Below, in pieces: positions 40,437-49,726 of a stretch of DNA of 64,000 nucleotides. A program made the translations under genes and the position numbers. The notes under the pieces were generated by a model. It saw only the letters and a list, made by a program, of their open reading frames with translations. It had not been told where the DNA came from and did not search any database. The DNA comes from Nocardia sp. MH4 (GTDB lineage Bacteria > Actinomycetota > Actinomycetes > Mycobacteriales > Mycobacteriaceae). Within the stretch, counting starts at the first letter, position 1, and each line of letters starts with the position of its first letter. The DNA lies in the NCBI RefSeq assembly GCF_019266065.1, contig NZ_LPNR01000128.1, forward strand, positions 108,448 through 172,447. Reading direction: 5' to 3'.

Positions 40437-41480
40437 TTAGCCGAATGTCACAATGACAGTATCGGTGATCGGTAGAGACTGGCAAGCCAGGCGGTCGCCC
40501 TCCTCGATGTCGTCCTCGTCGAGTACGTCGTTCACTCTCATCTGTATGTCACCATCTATGACCTTGCATACGCACGCGCCGCATCCGCCTTCGCGGCACG
40601 AGTACGGCGGCGAAAAGCCCTCGTTCAGCAGGACTTCGACGAGCGTAAGATCCTTGGGCCATTGAAGCTCGGCACGGTCACCATCGAGGTAGACCACGAG
40701 ACGTGCCTGCTCCGTGGTCATCGACTGCTTGACGCCAATTTCGGTGTCGAATGGATCGGAACGAAGAGATTGGAAAATTTCTCGATGGAGATTGCCATGC
40801 GGGATGCCGACATGATGCGCTACGTCGCCCACTAGGTCCATGAAAGCTGCTGGACCGCACACGAAGTACATTCGATTCTTATATGCGCTGCAGAGTTCTG
40901 AGAGAGTTTCTCGGTCCGGGAGTCCTCGCTCGCTCTCCAGCCATTCTATGAGAATGAGCCGTTCCGGAAACTGTTTCGCCATATAGCGAAGGTCTTCGCC
41001 AAAAATTACGCTCTCTGCGTCCTGGTTCGCGTAGAAAAGCACAAGATGGCCATCACCCTCGAGCAGGGCTGACTTGATAATTGAGATGATCGGCGTGATG
41101 CCACTGCCAGCTGCTAGCAGTACCATATCCGAATTCAAATCCTGCGGCGTGAAATGTCCGCTAGGCGGTAGCACGGACACGATAGTGCCAGTGGCGATAT
41201 TGTCGCACAGCCAGTTGGATCCATACCCACCCGCTGTGCGTTTTACTGTGACAGCCAGCTCGTCCTCGGTGTGCGGAGAACTCGACAGCGAGTAGCAACG
41301 GGCTACAGGTTCCCTCTCGCCACTCCCAGGAATGCGCAACGTCAGGAACTGTCCCGGAGTGTACGAGAATGTTGCCCATTGATGCTCCGGGACTTCAAAC
41401 CATATCGAGACCGCATCCTGCGTCTCCTGCACCACGCGTGACACAGTGAGCTCACATGGCATATTTTTCTTCGAGAACAT
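40437..41480 (-). CDS. KshB-like ferredoxin-NAD(P)H reductase with [2Fe-2S] domain
   Basis: 347 residues from ATG 41480 with GGGAG upstream; an ATG at 41543 overlapping the SDR stop (TGATG) is an alternative. The order is an FAD-binding domain with ARCYSLSSSP, an NAD domain with AAGSGITPIISIIKSALLEG, and a C-terminal plant-type ferredoxin, YSCREGGCGACVCKV and later RLACQS, giving the C-x4-C-x2-C...C cluster ligands. It resembles 3-ketosteroid 9-hydroxylase reductase and other class IA reductases. It likely feeds electrons to the diiron protein at 44104 or another oxygenase in the same gene set. Confidence 0.87.
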   Translation of the reverse strand: MFSKKNMPCELTVSRVVQETQDAVSIWFEVPEHQWATFSYTPGQFLTLRIPGSGEREPVARCYSLSSSPHTEDELAVTVKRTAGGYGSNWLCDNIATGTIVSVLPPSGHFTPQDLNSDMVLLAAGSGITPIISIIKSALLEGDGHLVLFYANQDAESVIFGEDLRYMAKQFPERLILIEWLESERGLPDRETLSELCSAYKNRMYFVCGPAAFMDLVGDVAHHVGIPHGNLHREIFQSLRSDPFDTEIGVKQSMTTEQARLVVYLDGDRAELQWPKDLTLVEVLLNEGFSPPYSCREGGCGACVCKVIDGDIQMRVNDVLDEDDIEEGDRLACQSLPITDTVIVTFG

Positions 41481-41542
41481 TCCATCTCCCTCGATGCTGG
41501 ACAGCCACTGTCGGAAGTCCCGTCTAGCCCGGCGGACCGGCA

Positions 41543-42400
41543 TCAAATATTGTAATTCACCAGACCGTATCGGCGACCTATCGCGAATCCGAGGCGGGCC
41601 AGAGGCGCGTTGAGGTCCTGGTACCTAGGCCCTACCGCCCGCGTAATAACATCGAAGCCGAGGGCGTCAGGCCCGATGAGAACGCGTGGCTTATTGCGAC
41701 GCACGCCTTTAATGATTGAATCCGCAGCGCCATCGGGTGTCGTGAGAGCAATCCGATCGAATCCGGCAACAATCTTCTTTTGATCGCCCATTGTGCCGAC
41801 GCCCCGAGCATCCCGTACGATATTGGTCCGGACACCACCGGGATGAACGCAGGTTACACCTACGGGCAAGCGGTTAATTCGCATCTCTTGACGCAACGCT
41901 TCGGTGAAACCTCGGACAGCGAATTTGGACGCGTTGTACGCGCTCTGGCTGGGTATGGCCATCAGCCCGAAAACGCTCGAAACATTGACAACGTGGCCGT
42001 CACCTGAATCAATCAGATCCGGAAGAAATAGTTTTGTTCCGTTAACCACCCCCCAGAAATTGATGCCCATCAACCATTCGAAGTCGATCCATTCCATGTC
42101 CACTACATCGGCGCCTAGCGCAACGCCTGCGTTGTTGACGACCATGCTGATTGATCCGAAGTCCGCCAGGACGCGGTTCCGGTAATCCTGGAATGCGTGA
42201 CGATTGGCTACATCGAGCTCATAGGGTCGGCATTCTGCACCAAGCGAATTGCAAACAGTGGCGGTCTCCTGTGCGCGTTCCGCGTCGATATCAGCGATCG
42301 CGAGCCGTGCGCCGTCGCCAGCCAGCCGAATTGCGACGGCGCGGCCGATGCCCGAACCGCCACCCGTTACCGAGACCACCCGGTCTCTGAAATCTTTCAT
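41543..42400 (-). CDS. short-chain dehydrogenase/reductase (SDR)
   Basis: 285 residues from ATG 42400 (MKDFRDRVV). The Rossmann motif is TGGGSGIGRAVAIRL, with NNAGV, the catalytic Ser in VSSVFG and YNASK in QSAYNASKFAVRG. The end is RRYGLVNYNI. SDRs of this kind oxidise secondary alcohols. It overlaps the monooxygenase gene by four bases and the reductase by one, so the three are translated together. Confidence 0.9.
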   Translation of the reverse strand: MKDFRDRVVSVTGGGSGIGRAVAIRLAGDGARLAIADIDAERAQETATVCNSLGAECRPYELDVANRHAFQDYRNRVLADFGSISMVVNNAGVALGADVVDMEWIDFEWLMGINFWGVVNGTKLFLPDLIDSGDGHVVNVSSVFGLMAIPSQSAYNASKFAVRGFTEALRQEMRINRLPVGVTCVHPGGVRTNIVRDARGVGTMGDQKKIVAGFDRIALTTPDGAADSIIKGVRRNKPRVLIGPDALGFDVITRAVGPRYQDLNAPLARLGFAIGRRYGLVNYNI

Positions 42401-43995
42401 TTCGGAAGGTTCCCCTTTTCGAGCGCATTCGGGAGGTCGGCGGTGTATTGTGCACCGGCCAACTCGCCGACAAATCCGAAATCCGCCGGCGCCAGTTTGC
42501 GAGTGCGCCGCCAGTATTGCCATGTGAAGCCCGGCCAAACAGTTCGGTTGACGCCCTGTGCGTCGAGGTACCAACTTGTACACCCGCCGCTACTCCAGAC
42601 TCCCTTGACCAGCTTGGCCTGAATTTCGGAGTTGAATTTCCGCTGGACCGGCTCGCGTACTTCTAGCGCAGCTGCGCCACGTTTGTTGACAAGATCGATC
42701 GCCGAGATGATGTAACTGATCTGGCATTCAATCATAAAGACTACGGAGTTATGGCCTAGCCCTGTGTTGGGGCCGAGTAGGAAGAAAAGATTGGGGAACC
42801 CGGCGGTGGTGATGCCGAGGTGCGTCTGGATCCCTTCGTCCGACCAAACCGTTGCGAGTTCCCTGCCGGACAAGCCCTTGAGGCGAAGACTTTCAAACCC
42901 GTCGGTCACATGGAATCCGGTCGCGTAGATGATCACATCCGCTGGACGCTTCTCACCGTTCCGTGACACGATCGCATCCTCGGTTATCTCAGAGATACCT
43001 TCGGTGATGACGGTTGTGGTTGGTCGATTCAGTGCTGGATAGTAGTCACTCGAGCCGAGAATCCGCTTACATCCGATGCGATAGCTAGGCGTGAGTTTAC
43101 CGCGCAATACGGGATCATCGATTCCCTGTGCGATGTTCCACTTGGCAATGCTCTCAAGTGGGCGCATGAGGTTGAGGTGACCATTGAGGCCCATTGACAA
43201 CGATTCTGCTGACCAGTAGATAGCGGCCCGGACTGCCTTCGCAAGGATCGGCATCCTGGTGAATGCCGCACGGATAGATTCCGGGATCTTGACATTCTTC
43301 CTTGGCAGTACCCATGCTGGCGTCCGCTGGTATACGTGCAGTTCAGCGGCTTCCTTGGCAATCTCGGGAATGAACTGAATCGCACTGGCTCCGGTGCCGA
43401 TCACGGCGACCTTCTTGCCCGCCAATGAGCAATCATGATCCCACTGCGCCGAATGAAAGACTGTGCCGTTGAAGTTCTTCTGCCCGTCAATTGTAGGGAT
43501 GCTCGGTATGTGTAGCGCTCCGACTCCTGAGACTAGGAACTGGGCGATGTACTCGTGGCCGTCGGATGTGACCAGATGCCAGGCGGAATCATCGGGATCC
43601 CAATGTCCGGATTGCAGTGTCCGACCAAAATGAGTGAACCGATACAGATCGTACTTGCGTGCTAGCCCGGTGAGATAGTTCTGGATCTCGTCCTGCCCTG
43701 CCCAGAGCCGACTCCAGTCCGGTTTGGGTTCGAAGGAGTACGAGTACATATGCGAAGGAACGTCACATGCGCAGCCCGGATACGTGTTGTCGCGCCACGT
43801 TCCGCCGATCTCGGTCTCTTTCTCGATAATTAGGAAGTCATCTATTCCCGCTCTCAGCAACTGTATTGCCATCCCCATTCCCGAAAATCCGCTTCCGACG
43901 ATGAGGACTTGCGCCCGGTGGACTGTGGCTCGCGCTCCGTCACCTCCCGAGCCATTGGCCTTTTGTGCATACTTGGCAGATCGACTTTTGCTCAT
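42397..43995 (-). CDS. flavin-dependent Baeyer-Villiger-type monooxygenase
   Basis: 532 residues. FAD motif VLIVGSGFSGMGMAIQL at residue 30, EIGGTWRDNTYPGCACDVPS, second Rossmann motif VAVIGTGASAIQFIPEI, and the BVMO fingerprint FNGTVFHSAQWDHD (F-x-G-x3-H-x3-W). The last residue of the fingerprint is D rather than P, a common variant. It inserts oxygen into ketones to give esters, using NADPH and O2. It is the first gene of the SDR and reductase operon. The codons are less GC-rich than in genes before 39 kb. Confidence 0.92.
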   Translation of the reverse strand: MSKSRSAKYAQKANGSGGDGARATVHRAQVLIVGSGFSGMGMAIQLLRAGIDDFLIIEKETEIGGTWRDNTYPGCACDVPSHMYSYSFEPKPDWSRLWAGQDEIQNYLTGLARKYDLYRFTHFGRTLQSGHWDPDDSAWHLVTSDGHEYIAQFLVSGVGALHIPSIPTIDGQKNFNGTVFHSAQWDHDCSLAGKKVAVIGTGASAIQFIPEIAKEAAELHVYQRTPAWVLPRKNVKIPESIRAAFTRMPILAKAVRAAIYWSAESLSMGLNGHLNLMRPLESIAKWNIAQGIDDPVLRGKLTPSYRIGCKRILGSSDYYPALNRPTTTVITEGISEITEDAIVSRNGEKRPADVIIYATGFHVTDGFESLRLKGLSGRELATVWSDEGIQTHLGITTAGFPNLFFLLGPNTGLGHNSVVFMIECQISYIISAIDLVNKRGAAALEVREPVQRKFNSEIQAKLVKGVWSSGGCTSWYLDAQGVNRTVWPGFTWQYWRRTRKLAPADFGFVGELAGAQYTADLPNALEKGNLPK

Positions 43996-44103
43996 CGGTT
44001 TCCTCTGGCCGGTGCGGCTCGCCCAGTGCTAGCCGCAAATTCATGTGTCGTGCGAAATTCCTGGCCACGTCCGTGCGCTTGTGTTTTCGCCGGACTGGGC
44101 TGC

Positions 44104-45090
44104 TCACCGCTGGGCGATATCCTCGGGGAGGCTCCTGGACAGACGCCACAGGAACATTGTGATGCGGCCTTCGATCATGCCGGCCTCGTCAAAGAACCGG
44201 ATCATCGGCTCGGACATGAACTGCAAATTCTCCCGGTAGTGTGGACCGGACTGGCACGCCAAGAACCCACGTAGTGGATGCACGCCGACGACACGGTACA
44301 GCTTCGGGTTGATCAAGATGGGATAAGCCAAGTTCGCGACGACCGCGAGCACGCCGCGGTGCCATGCTCTCGAGGCTCGTCCCCGTACGCGCATACCATC
44401 GACAAGTTCGGTTCGCGCGAACGTGATGTGGCGTGCCTCTTCGAGTACATGGATCTTCATCAACTGCCGGACCTGTGGCTGTAGACGCTCGTCATTCATC
44501 GCCTCGCGCTGGGCCCTATCGAGGATCTCTTCGATCAACAGCGTCGCACCCTGAATGGACGGCCCCAGCGGGATGAAGTGCAGGATCTTCGCCATCGAAA
44601 GGAACCCGCGCGGGAGCTTGTAGGGCGGGATGCCCGTTTTGGCAATCAAGCGCGCGAACATCATGGAGTGGCGGCTCTCGTCGCCAACTTCGGCGAGTGC
44701 GTACAGCGACTTGTTGTCGACGAGGTCCCCTGTGGTGTTCTGCCGTAGCAATGCCATGCTCAGCAAATTCTCAGCGTAGATGCCGAAGCTGAGAATGCTC
44801 ACGAGTTCATGCTTGCCCAGCTCAACTTTCTGTGCGTCCGAGAGCCGGTCCCAGATCTCGGTGCCGAAGAGCGACACCCGGTGTTCGGGCAGCCATGCCT
44901 TATCCGGCCACCATGGACTATCCCAGTCGATGTCAACCTCGGCGTCATAGGACTTCTCGGCAGAGGTCTTGAGCAGTCGCCCGGCCGATCGTTGAAGATC
45001 GGTGCGTCGGCGTCCGCTCACGCGGGCCATGCCGTCAGTGGTAACGGCTATCGGCCCGGCGCTGCGGCTTCGAACTTCGCTTGATGTCAT
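44104..45090 (-). CDS. AurF-like diiron oxygenase
   Basis: 328 residues from ATG 45090; an in-frame start 60 bases upstream is possible. Diiron ligands are visible: Glu in FGIYAENLL, EVGDESRHSMMF (E-x2-H), IEEILDRAQ and EEARHITFARTELVDG (E-x2-H). This is the pattern of the p-aminobenzoate N-oxygenase AurF family, which uses O2 and two electrons to oxidise amines or hydrocarbons. The nearby ferredoxin reductase may be its electron donor. It is divergent from a DUF4873 gene over an inverted repeat. The substrate is unknown. Confidence 0.83.
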   Translation of the reverse strand: MTSSEVRSRSAGPIAVTTDGMARVSGRRRTDLQRSAGRLLKTSAEKSYDAEVDIDWDSPWWPDKAWLPEHRVSLFGTEIWDRLSDAQKVELGKHELVSILSFGIYAENLLSMALLRQNTTGDLVDNKSLYALAEVGDESRHSMMFARLIAKTGIPPYKLPRGFLSMAKILHFIPLGPSIQGATLLIEEILDRAQREAMNDERLQPQVRQLMKIHVLEEARHITFARTELVDGMRVRGRASRAWHRGVLAVVANLAYPILINPKLYRVVGVHPLRGFLACQSGPHYRENLQFMSEPMIRFFDEAGMIEGRITMFLWRLSRSLPEDIAQR

Positions 45091-45176
45091 TGGTCCATCT
45101 TTCGACTCGGCCGATGGCACAGCATCGGCGTATCTGGCACGGTGTGCCACCCCGTCGGAATGCTTGGACTCCCGCC

Positions 45177-45228
45177 CAAAGTTACCCGAACGATGGGTAG
45201 CGGATACTCGGGGTATGGGGTAACTTTG
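45177..45228. promoter_or_regulatory. 11-bp perfect inverted repeat in divergent promoter
   Basis: CAAAGTTACCC at 45177-45187 is repeated inverted as GGGTAACTTTG at 45218-45228. A partial GGGTA lies between. The dyad is centred in the gap between the AurF-like gene and the DUF4873 gene, about 90-130 bases from each start. It is a likely operator for a TetR or similar regulator of both directions. Confidence 0.6.
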
Positions 45229-45356
45229 ACTGCGGCAGACCGGATTGTCAAGCGGTCAACGCCCTCGGATTCCGACGTCGGCCCACCACACCGGCAGTGC
45301 TGGTGTGGTGGATCCCGTTGCAGGCGTCGGCTGGCGATCACGCGAAGGAAGCCACA

Positions 45357-45692
45357 GTGAATTCTCATAGTCCGCACGATGACTCCGACTACATCGGGTC
45401 CGCGACAGTGATCATGGCAAGCACGGAAGTTGAGGTGCAGGTCGAGCTGCGTGGCTTCTTCCAACCCATCGATGGCCGCTTCTGCTGGTACGGGCGGGTT
45501 GGACAGAGTGACATTCTCGACGAGTTTCTGCAGGGTCGTCGACGTTCGGTAGTGGTCCGGACTTCTGCCGGCGAAGCTGCCGGAACCATCGGTGATCGAG
45601 ACTTCTGGGGTCGCTATCGGATTCAAGGCCGCGGTCGCCCGCCATACCCCACGCCGTCATCACTAGACGAAGTCGAGGCGACGCCGAGTTGA
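45357..45692 (+). CDS. DUF4873 domain protein
   Basis: 111 residues from GTG 45357 with AAGGA 7 bases upstream. The family pattern is clear: YIGSATVIMASTEVEVQVEL, RGFFQPIDGRFCWYGRVGQS, RTSAGEAAGTIGDRDFWGRY and RIQGRGRPPY. DUF4873 is often fused to or next to flavin monooxygenases. Here it is divergent from the AurF-like gene and 62 bases before the MFS gene. Confidence 0.82.
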   Translation: MNSHSPHDDSDYIGSATVIMASTEVEVQVELRGFFQPIDGRFCWYGRVGQSDILDEFLQGRRRSVVVRTSAGEAAGTIGDRDFWGRYRIQGRGRPPYPTPSSLDEVEATPS

Positions 45693-45753
45693 ACTACAGA
45701 CCGCGAAGACGGACGGCGACAACCAGCCGCTTGCGAATGGAACCGGAACCGAC

Positions 45754-47388
45754 ATGATCCGCTTTGGACACCTGCTCGACGCCCGAAGATCCGCAGCCTG
45801 GACCATGATTGTCACCTGCGGCGCAGTGGCTCTCGTTGTCGCGGCTATGGCAGCGCTCTATACCGCGCTCCCCGCTATAGCCTTGGACACGGGCGCGGAT
45901 CAAAACGCGCTTACCTGGATAGTCGACGGCTATACGCTGGTGCTTGCTTGCCTCGTGTTGCCAGGGGGCGCGATCGGCGATAGATATGGACGTCGACGTG
46001 TTCTGACGGCAGGCTTGGCCGTATTCGCGGTCGCTTCTGTGGTGCCCGTGCTGGTCGATGCCCCGATATGGCTCATGCTCTCCAGGGCTGTGGCGGGAGC
46101 CGGAGCCGCCTTTGTCATGCCTGCGACTCTCTCGCTTCTGACCGCAAACTTACCGGTGGACAAACGGGAGTACGCGGTCGGGGTGTGGGCAGGTGTCGCC
46201 GGTTCCGGCGGAGTAATCGGTATGGTCGGATCCGGTCTGCTCCTCACACGTTGGTCATGGCACTCGATTTTCGTCGGCCTGACCGTCGTCGCACTGCTGC
46301 TGTTGGTGCTTGGTCTCACCGTCCCTGATTCACAAGACACCGAATGCCCGCGGCTGGAGGTTCGCGGCATGTTCTTGGTGGTACTGGCGATCGGGACGAC
46401 GGTATTCGCGGTCATGGAGGCTCCGACGCGTGGTTGGACCGATGGCTGGGTCTTCGCCATGGGAGCGACCGGCGCAATGAGTGTCGTGGCCTTCATCGTC
46501 ACTGAACTCCGTGTCGAGCACCCCTTGCTTGATGTACGGCTGTTCCGCCGCCGAGGTTTCTCGAGCGGTGCGTTGTCGATAACCATTCAATTCCTCGTGA
46601 CTTTCGGTGTGATGTTCCTGCTGGTGCAGCATTTCCAGCTCATCTTGGGGTTCACGCCCCTGCACTCGGCCTTGGCGCTTGCCCCGATGGTTGCTCCCCT
46701 CATCGTGATGTCTCTCGTCTCACCGATGATCGCCGCGTGGCTGGGGCTCCGGGTGACGACCACGACCGGGCTACTTACCATCGCAGTCGGCTTGTTGGCC
46801 CTCCAGCGCCTCGACACCGGTTCGTCTTACCTCGATGTGCTCTGGCCGCTGCTGATCATGAGCGCTGGCCTGGGCATGTCGGCCGCTCCCGCCACCAACG
46901 CGATCATGCTCGACACGCCCTTGGAGAAACATGGGGTATCAGCTGCGGTCAACGACGCAACTCGAGAGATCGGCGCCGCAGTCGGTGTCGCCGTCGCCGG
47001 CAGCATCCTGTCGGCGAACTACACGTCGAAGATCGCGGAGGTGTTACCCCGCCTTCCTGAGCCTGCTCGCGACCCGGTGCGGAGTTCGCTGGCTGGTGCA
47101 CTCGAAGTCGCTGAGCGCGCGGGGGCTGCGGGAGAGCCCCTCGCCGAGTATGCGAAAGCCGCCTTCTGGGATGGAGTGGAACACTCCGCGTTCGCGCTGG
47201 CCGTGATCAGCCTCGCAGGCGCGCTGATACTCATCCCGCTCTCTCCTGGACGCACAGTCGACGAAGGCCACAAAGTCAGTTGCGTTCGCCGGGGCCGTCG
47301 AAATCGTCTGCGACGCCTCCGGCTTACGCGTGGTGCGCGGAGGAAGCGGTTGGAGTCAATGCCTACCATTGAACCGGCGCAACGGTAA
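45754..47388 (+). CDS. MFS drug efflux transporter, DHA2 type (paralogue)
   Basis: 544 residues, 14 predicted helices. It shares with the protein at 12863-14422 the motifs LTWIVDGYTLVLACLVLPGG, GAIGDRYGRR, GVWAGVAGSG and AAVNDATREIGAAVG. The C-terminus adds a basic extension (RRGRRNRLRRLRL). It may export toxic intermediates or products of the oxidative gene set. The pair of MFS genes in one window shows duplication or repeated capture of the same module. Confidence 0.92.
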   Translation: MIRFGHLLDARRSAAWTMIVTCGAVALVVAAMAALYTALPAIALDTGADQNALTWIVDGYTLVLACLVLPGGAIGDRYGRRRVLTAGLAVFAVASVVPVLVDAPIWLMLSRAVAGAGAAFVMPATLSLLTANLPVDKREYAVGVWAGVAGSGGVIGMVGSGLLLTRWSWHSIFVGLTVVALLLLVLGLTVPDSQDTECPRLEVRGMFLVVLAIGTTVFAVMEAPTRGWTDGWVFAMGATGAMSVVAFIVTELRVEHPLLDVRLFRRRGFSSGALSITIQFLVTFGVMFLLVQHFQLILGFTPLHSALALAPMVAPLIVMSLVSPMIAAWLGLRVTTTTGLLTIAVGLLALQRLDTGSSYLDVLWPLLIMSAGLGMSAAPATNAIMLDTPLEKHGVSAAVNDATREIGAAVGVAVAGSILSANYTSKIAEVLPRLPEPARDPVRSSLAGALEVAERAGAAGEPLAEYAKAAFWDGVEHSAFALAVISLAGALILIPLSPGRTVDEGHKVSCVRRGRRNRLRRLRLTRGARRKRLESMPTIEPAQR

Positions 47389-47634
47389 GCCGAACGCACT
47401 TTCCGGATCCGTTCACACTTGCGGACCGCTTCAGGGCGTCAGCAGAACAGCCAGTCGGGAGCGAACTCCGGTGATGAACTCTCGTCGCCGACGTGCTCTC
47501 GGGTGGTCGGCTAATGGCACATGCCCGATCTGAGTGACTGCCCGGTTGTCGTGGTGTCCGGCCCGAGAGTGGGCCCCGTTCCTGGTCGATAGTTGATTAT
47601 GTGGCCAGTGTCTCTGATCTGGAATGACGGGGTC

Positions 47635-48675
47635 CCGTTCCCGCACATGGACGGACTGTTGGTCGATGCGGTTCGTGGGGTCGGGTCCGTGCGAATCGAC
47701 GCCGCAACTTTGCGATGCGGTGGCGCTCTGCCCGAGTGGCTCAGCGCCGTCCCGGTGGATTCACGGCCGTATCGGCGGCAACTGGCCGATATCTCGGTCA
47801 CTGCCAGCGAAGCGGCGATCGTGTTGCTCGTCAGCAGATTGTTCTGCGACAACATCGACTTCGGAAAGACTTTCGCCGAGCAAGTACCTTGGCTCGCCGC
47901 ACGCCGCGGGCGATGGACGTTGTTCTGCAGCGGGTGTTGGGAGCGGTGGCGTTAGTCCTGGGTGGCCGCCCGGGAGCGCCGTTGGACTGGACATCTCGCG
48001 GCGCGGACCGGATAACCCTGCTCCGCCATGTTCGTGCGATCCCTGACCTGCCGCAGCCCAACTATGCGCGGACGGCTCCGCGCTATGCCATGGACACCGC
48101 TACGCCACGATCCTGATCGCATGGAATCTCGCCGCCCGATCGACGTGCTCACAGATTGCAGCGCCAAGACTCTGAGAATATGGTTACAGACCCTTCTTGA
48201 CATCGAGATCATGTGCCGCGACCGGGCCGACCCCTACTCCGGAGGTGTGGCCAGCGGGGAGCCAGTAGGATTCCAGGTCGCTGATCGGTGGCACATCTGG
48301 GAGAACCTCGGTGACGCCCTCGAACACGCTATCGCACCGCGCCGACACTGCCTGACCGCCGCGGCGGGCTGCCTCGATGACGCCCCCGCAACTACCCGAT
48401 ATCGCCGAGGTCTCCGCAGGCTTGCATCGTGGTCCGGTCGAGCCAGGTCTGCGCCAAGACAGGGTCGCGATCCGATGCCAGCAGCGTTTCGCCGAGGTCC
48501 AGGAATCATCTACGAGTTCAAGCCCTATCTCCTCAGCGGTGGAATAAGGGATGCACCCGACGCCGCCCTGCTGTTTGACGCGATCACCGCCTGCGGCTAT
48601 CGAAGTCAGCCGAACCTCGTCCGCGCCCATCAGGCCTTCCTCGATGCCGCTCACATCACCGGGCCCCAATTATGA
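47635..48675 (+). pseudogene. ISL3-family transposase, frameshifted remnant
   Basis: Pieces of an ISL3 transposase follow in order but in different frames: FPHMDGLLVDAVRGVGSVRI, RLFCDNIDFGKTFAEQVPWL (zinc-domain region), RVLGAVALVLGGRPGAPLDW, RRPIDVLTDCSAKTLRIWL, then IMCRDRADPYSGGVASGEPV, GFQVADRWHIWENLGDALE and FKPYLLSGGIRDAPDAALLF. At least two frameshifts and loss of the C-terminal catalytic part make it inactive. The gap 47389-47634 holds no gene. Confidence 0.78.
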
Positions 48676-48989
48676 CCGAACCTGCTCGCACAGACCCAAA
48701 TGACCAGTGGCGCTTCGACATGACTCTACCGCCAGCCCGGATTCGACGCACCCGCTGGTCACGTTCGTTCGCCGCGATCATCAAGAGCCGTGTGAGAGGC
48801 GACGCCACCTTCGGCGAATCCTCCTGAGCGGCTGAGCAATTCACACAGTCGAATTGCGAAATAGTGCCAGATCCCTGATTCGGCCGGAATTGAACCTGGC
48901 ACCGATGGAAGTGAGCGGCCCGCGGAAGTAGTCCGCGACTGCCCACGCGATCGCCAGTTTGCGGTACGCGGCAAAGAGTGGTTTACTCA

Positions 48990-49560
48990 GCGATTTCTCG
49001 TAAACCTTGCGGTGGAACTTGTTGTGGGCCTGTTCCATTTCGGCAGTCCGACACCGGGCGCCTGGCGGTGCGGGATGAAGAGGCCGTTCCCTGGTAGCCG
49101 CCGTCGGCGATGACCATAGCGGTGCGGCAGGCGTCGGCGCCGGATTCCGTCCAGGCCTGCGGTGCAACGGACGTCCGATCACGACGACGACTTCGTTATC
49201 GGGCGTCGATGACGACCAGATGGTGGGTCGAGTACCAGTGGTTCCTACTCGGTGCGGCAATGTACGGTCGCAGGTCGGACCAGGTGCTGACCACCGTAAG
49301 CACCACACCGTGCGGGATCGGACCGGGGTCGCAGCGCCAACGTAGTACCAGGTCGTCGATCACCGGGGTTGGCCGGCTTCCATTCCGAGTACCGCCGCGG
49401 GTTGACGCATCGTCAGATTCGTCCGCGGTACCTGGCCACCAGTAACACCTGGCCCTCGAAACACAACTCTCGATGTCGGCCCCGCAACGACCGGTCGGTG
49501 CCCTCGTGCGGAAGCCGTGTGGTCGGGCGAGCGAACATGCGTGGCCACAGCCCGGAGATC
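48990..49560 (-). pseudogene. IS5-family (DDE_Tnp_4) transposase remnant
   Basis: On the minus strand APSRNHWYSTHHLVVIDAR, then VIADGGYQGT, GLFIPHRQAPGVGLPKW and QAHNKFHRKV are readable with two frameshifts. This order is that of IS5-type DDE transposases, with the second Asp in IADGGYQG. After HRKV the expected RARVEH is replaced by unrelated sequence. The 314 bp on the left (48676-48989) have no recognisable gene. Confidence 0.68.
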
Positions 49561-49726
49561 AACTCCATCATCGAATAAGCCGCCGAGTGGCTACCCCCAG
49601 AACAATACTCACTGCTAGTCGAACGAATTATGGACAGCCGTCAGGAGGAGCTCATCGGCAAAGCCGCCAGGGGCTTGTTGTTTGCCGGATCAACTCTGTC
49701 CGATGAACTATCAGAAGTCCAACGGC

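Noticed and set aside
40453..40665. Short plus-strand genes antisense to the iron-sulfur reductase
   Set aside because: No ribosome site and no protein-like composition.
47635..48675. Functional ISL3 transposase
   Set aside because: At least two frameshifts and a missing C-terminal catalytic region.
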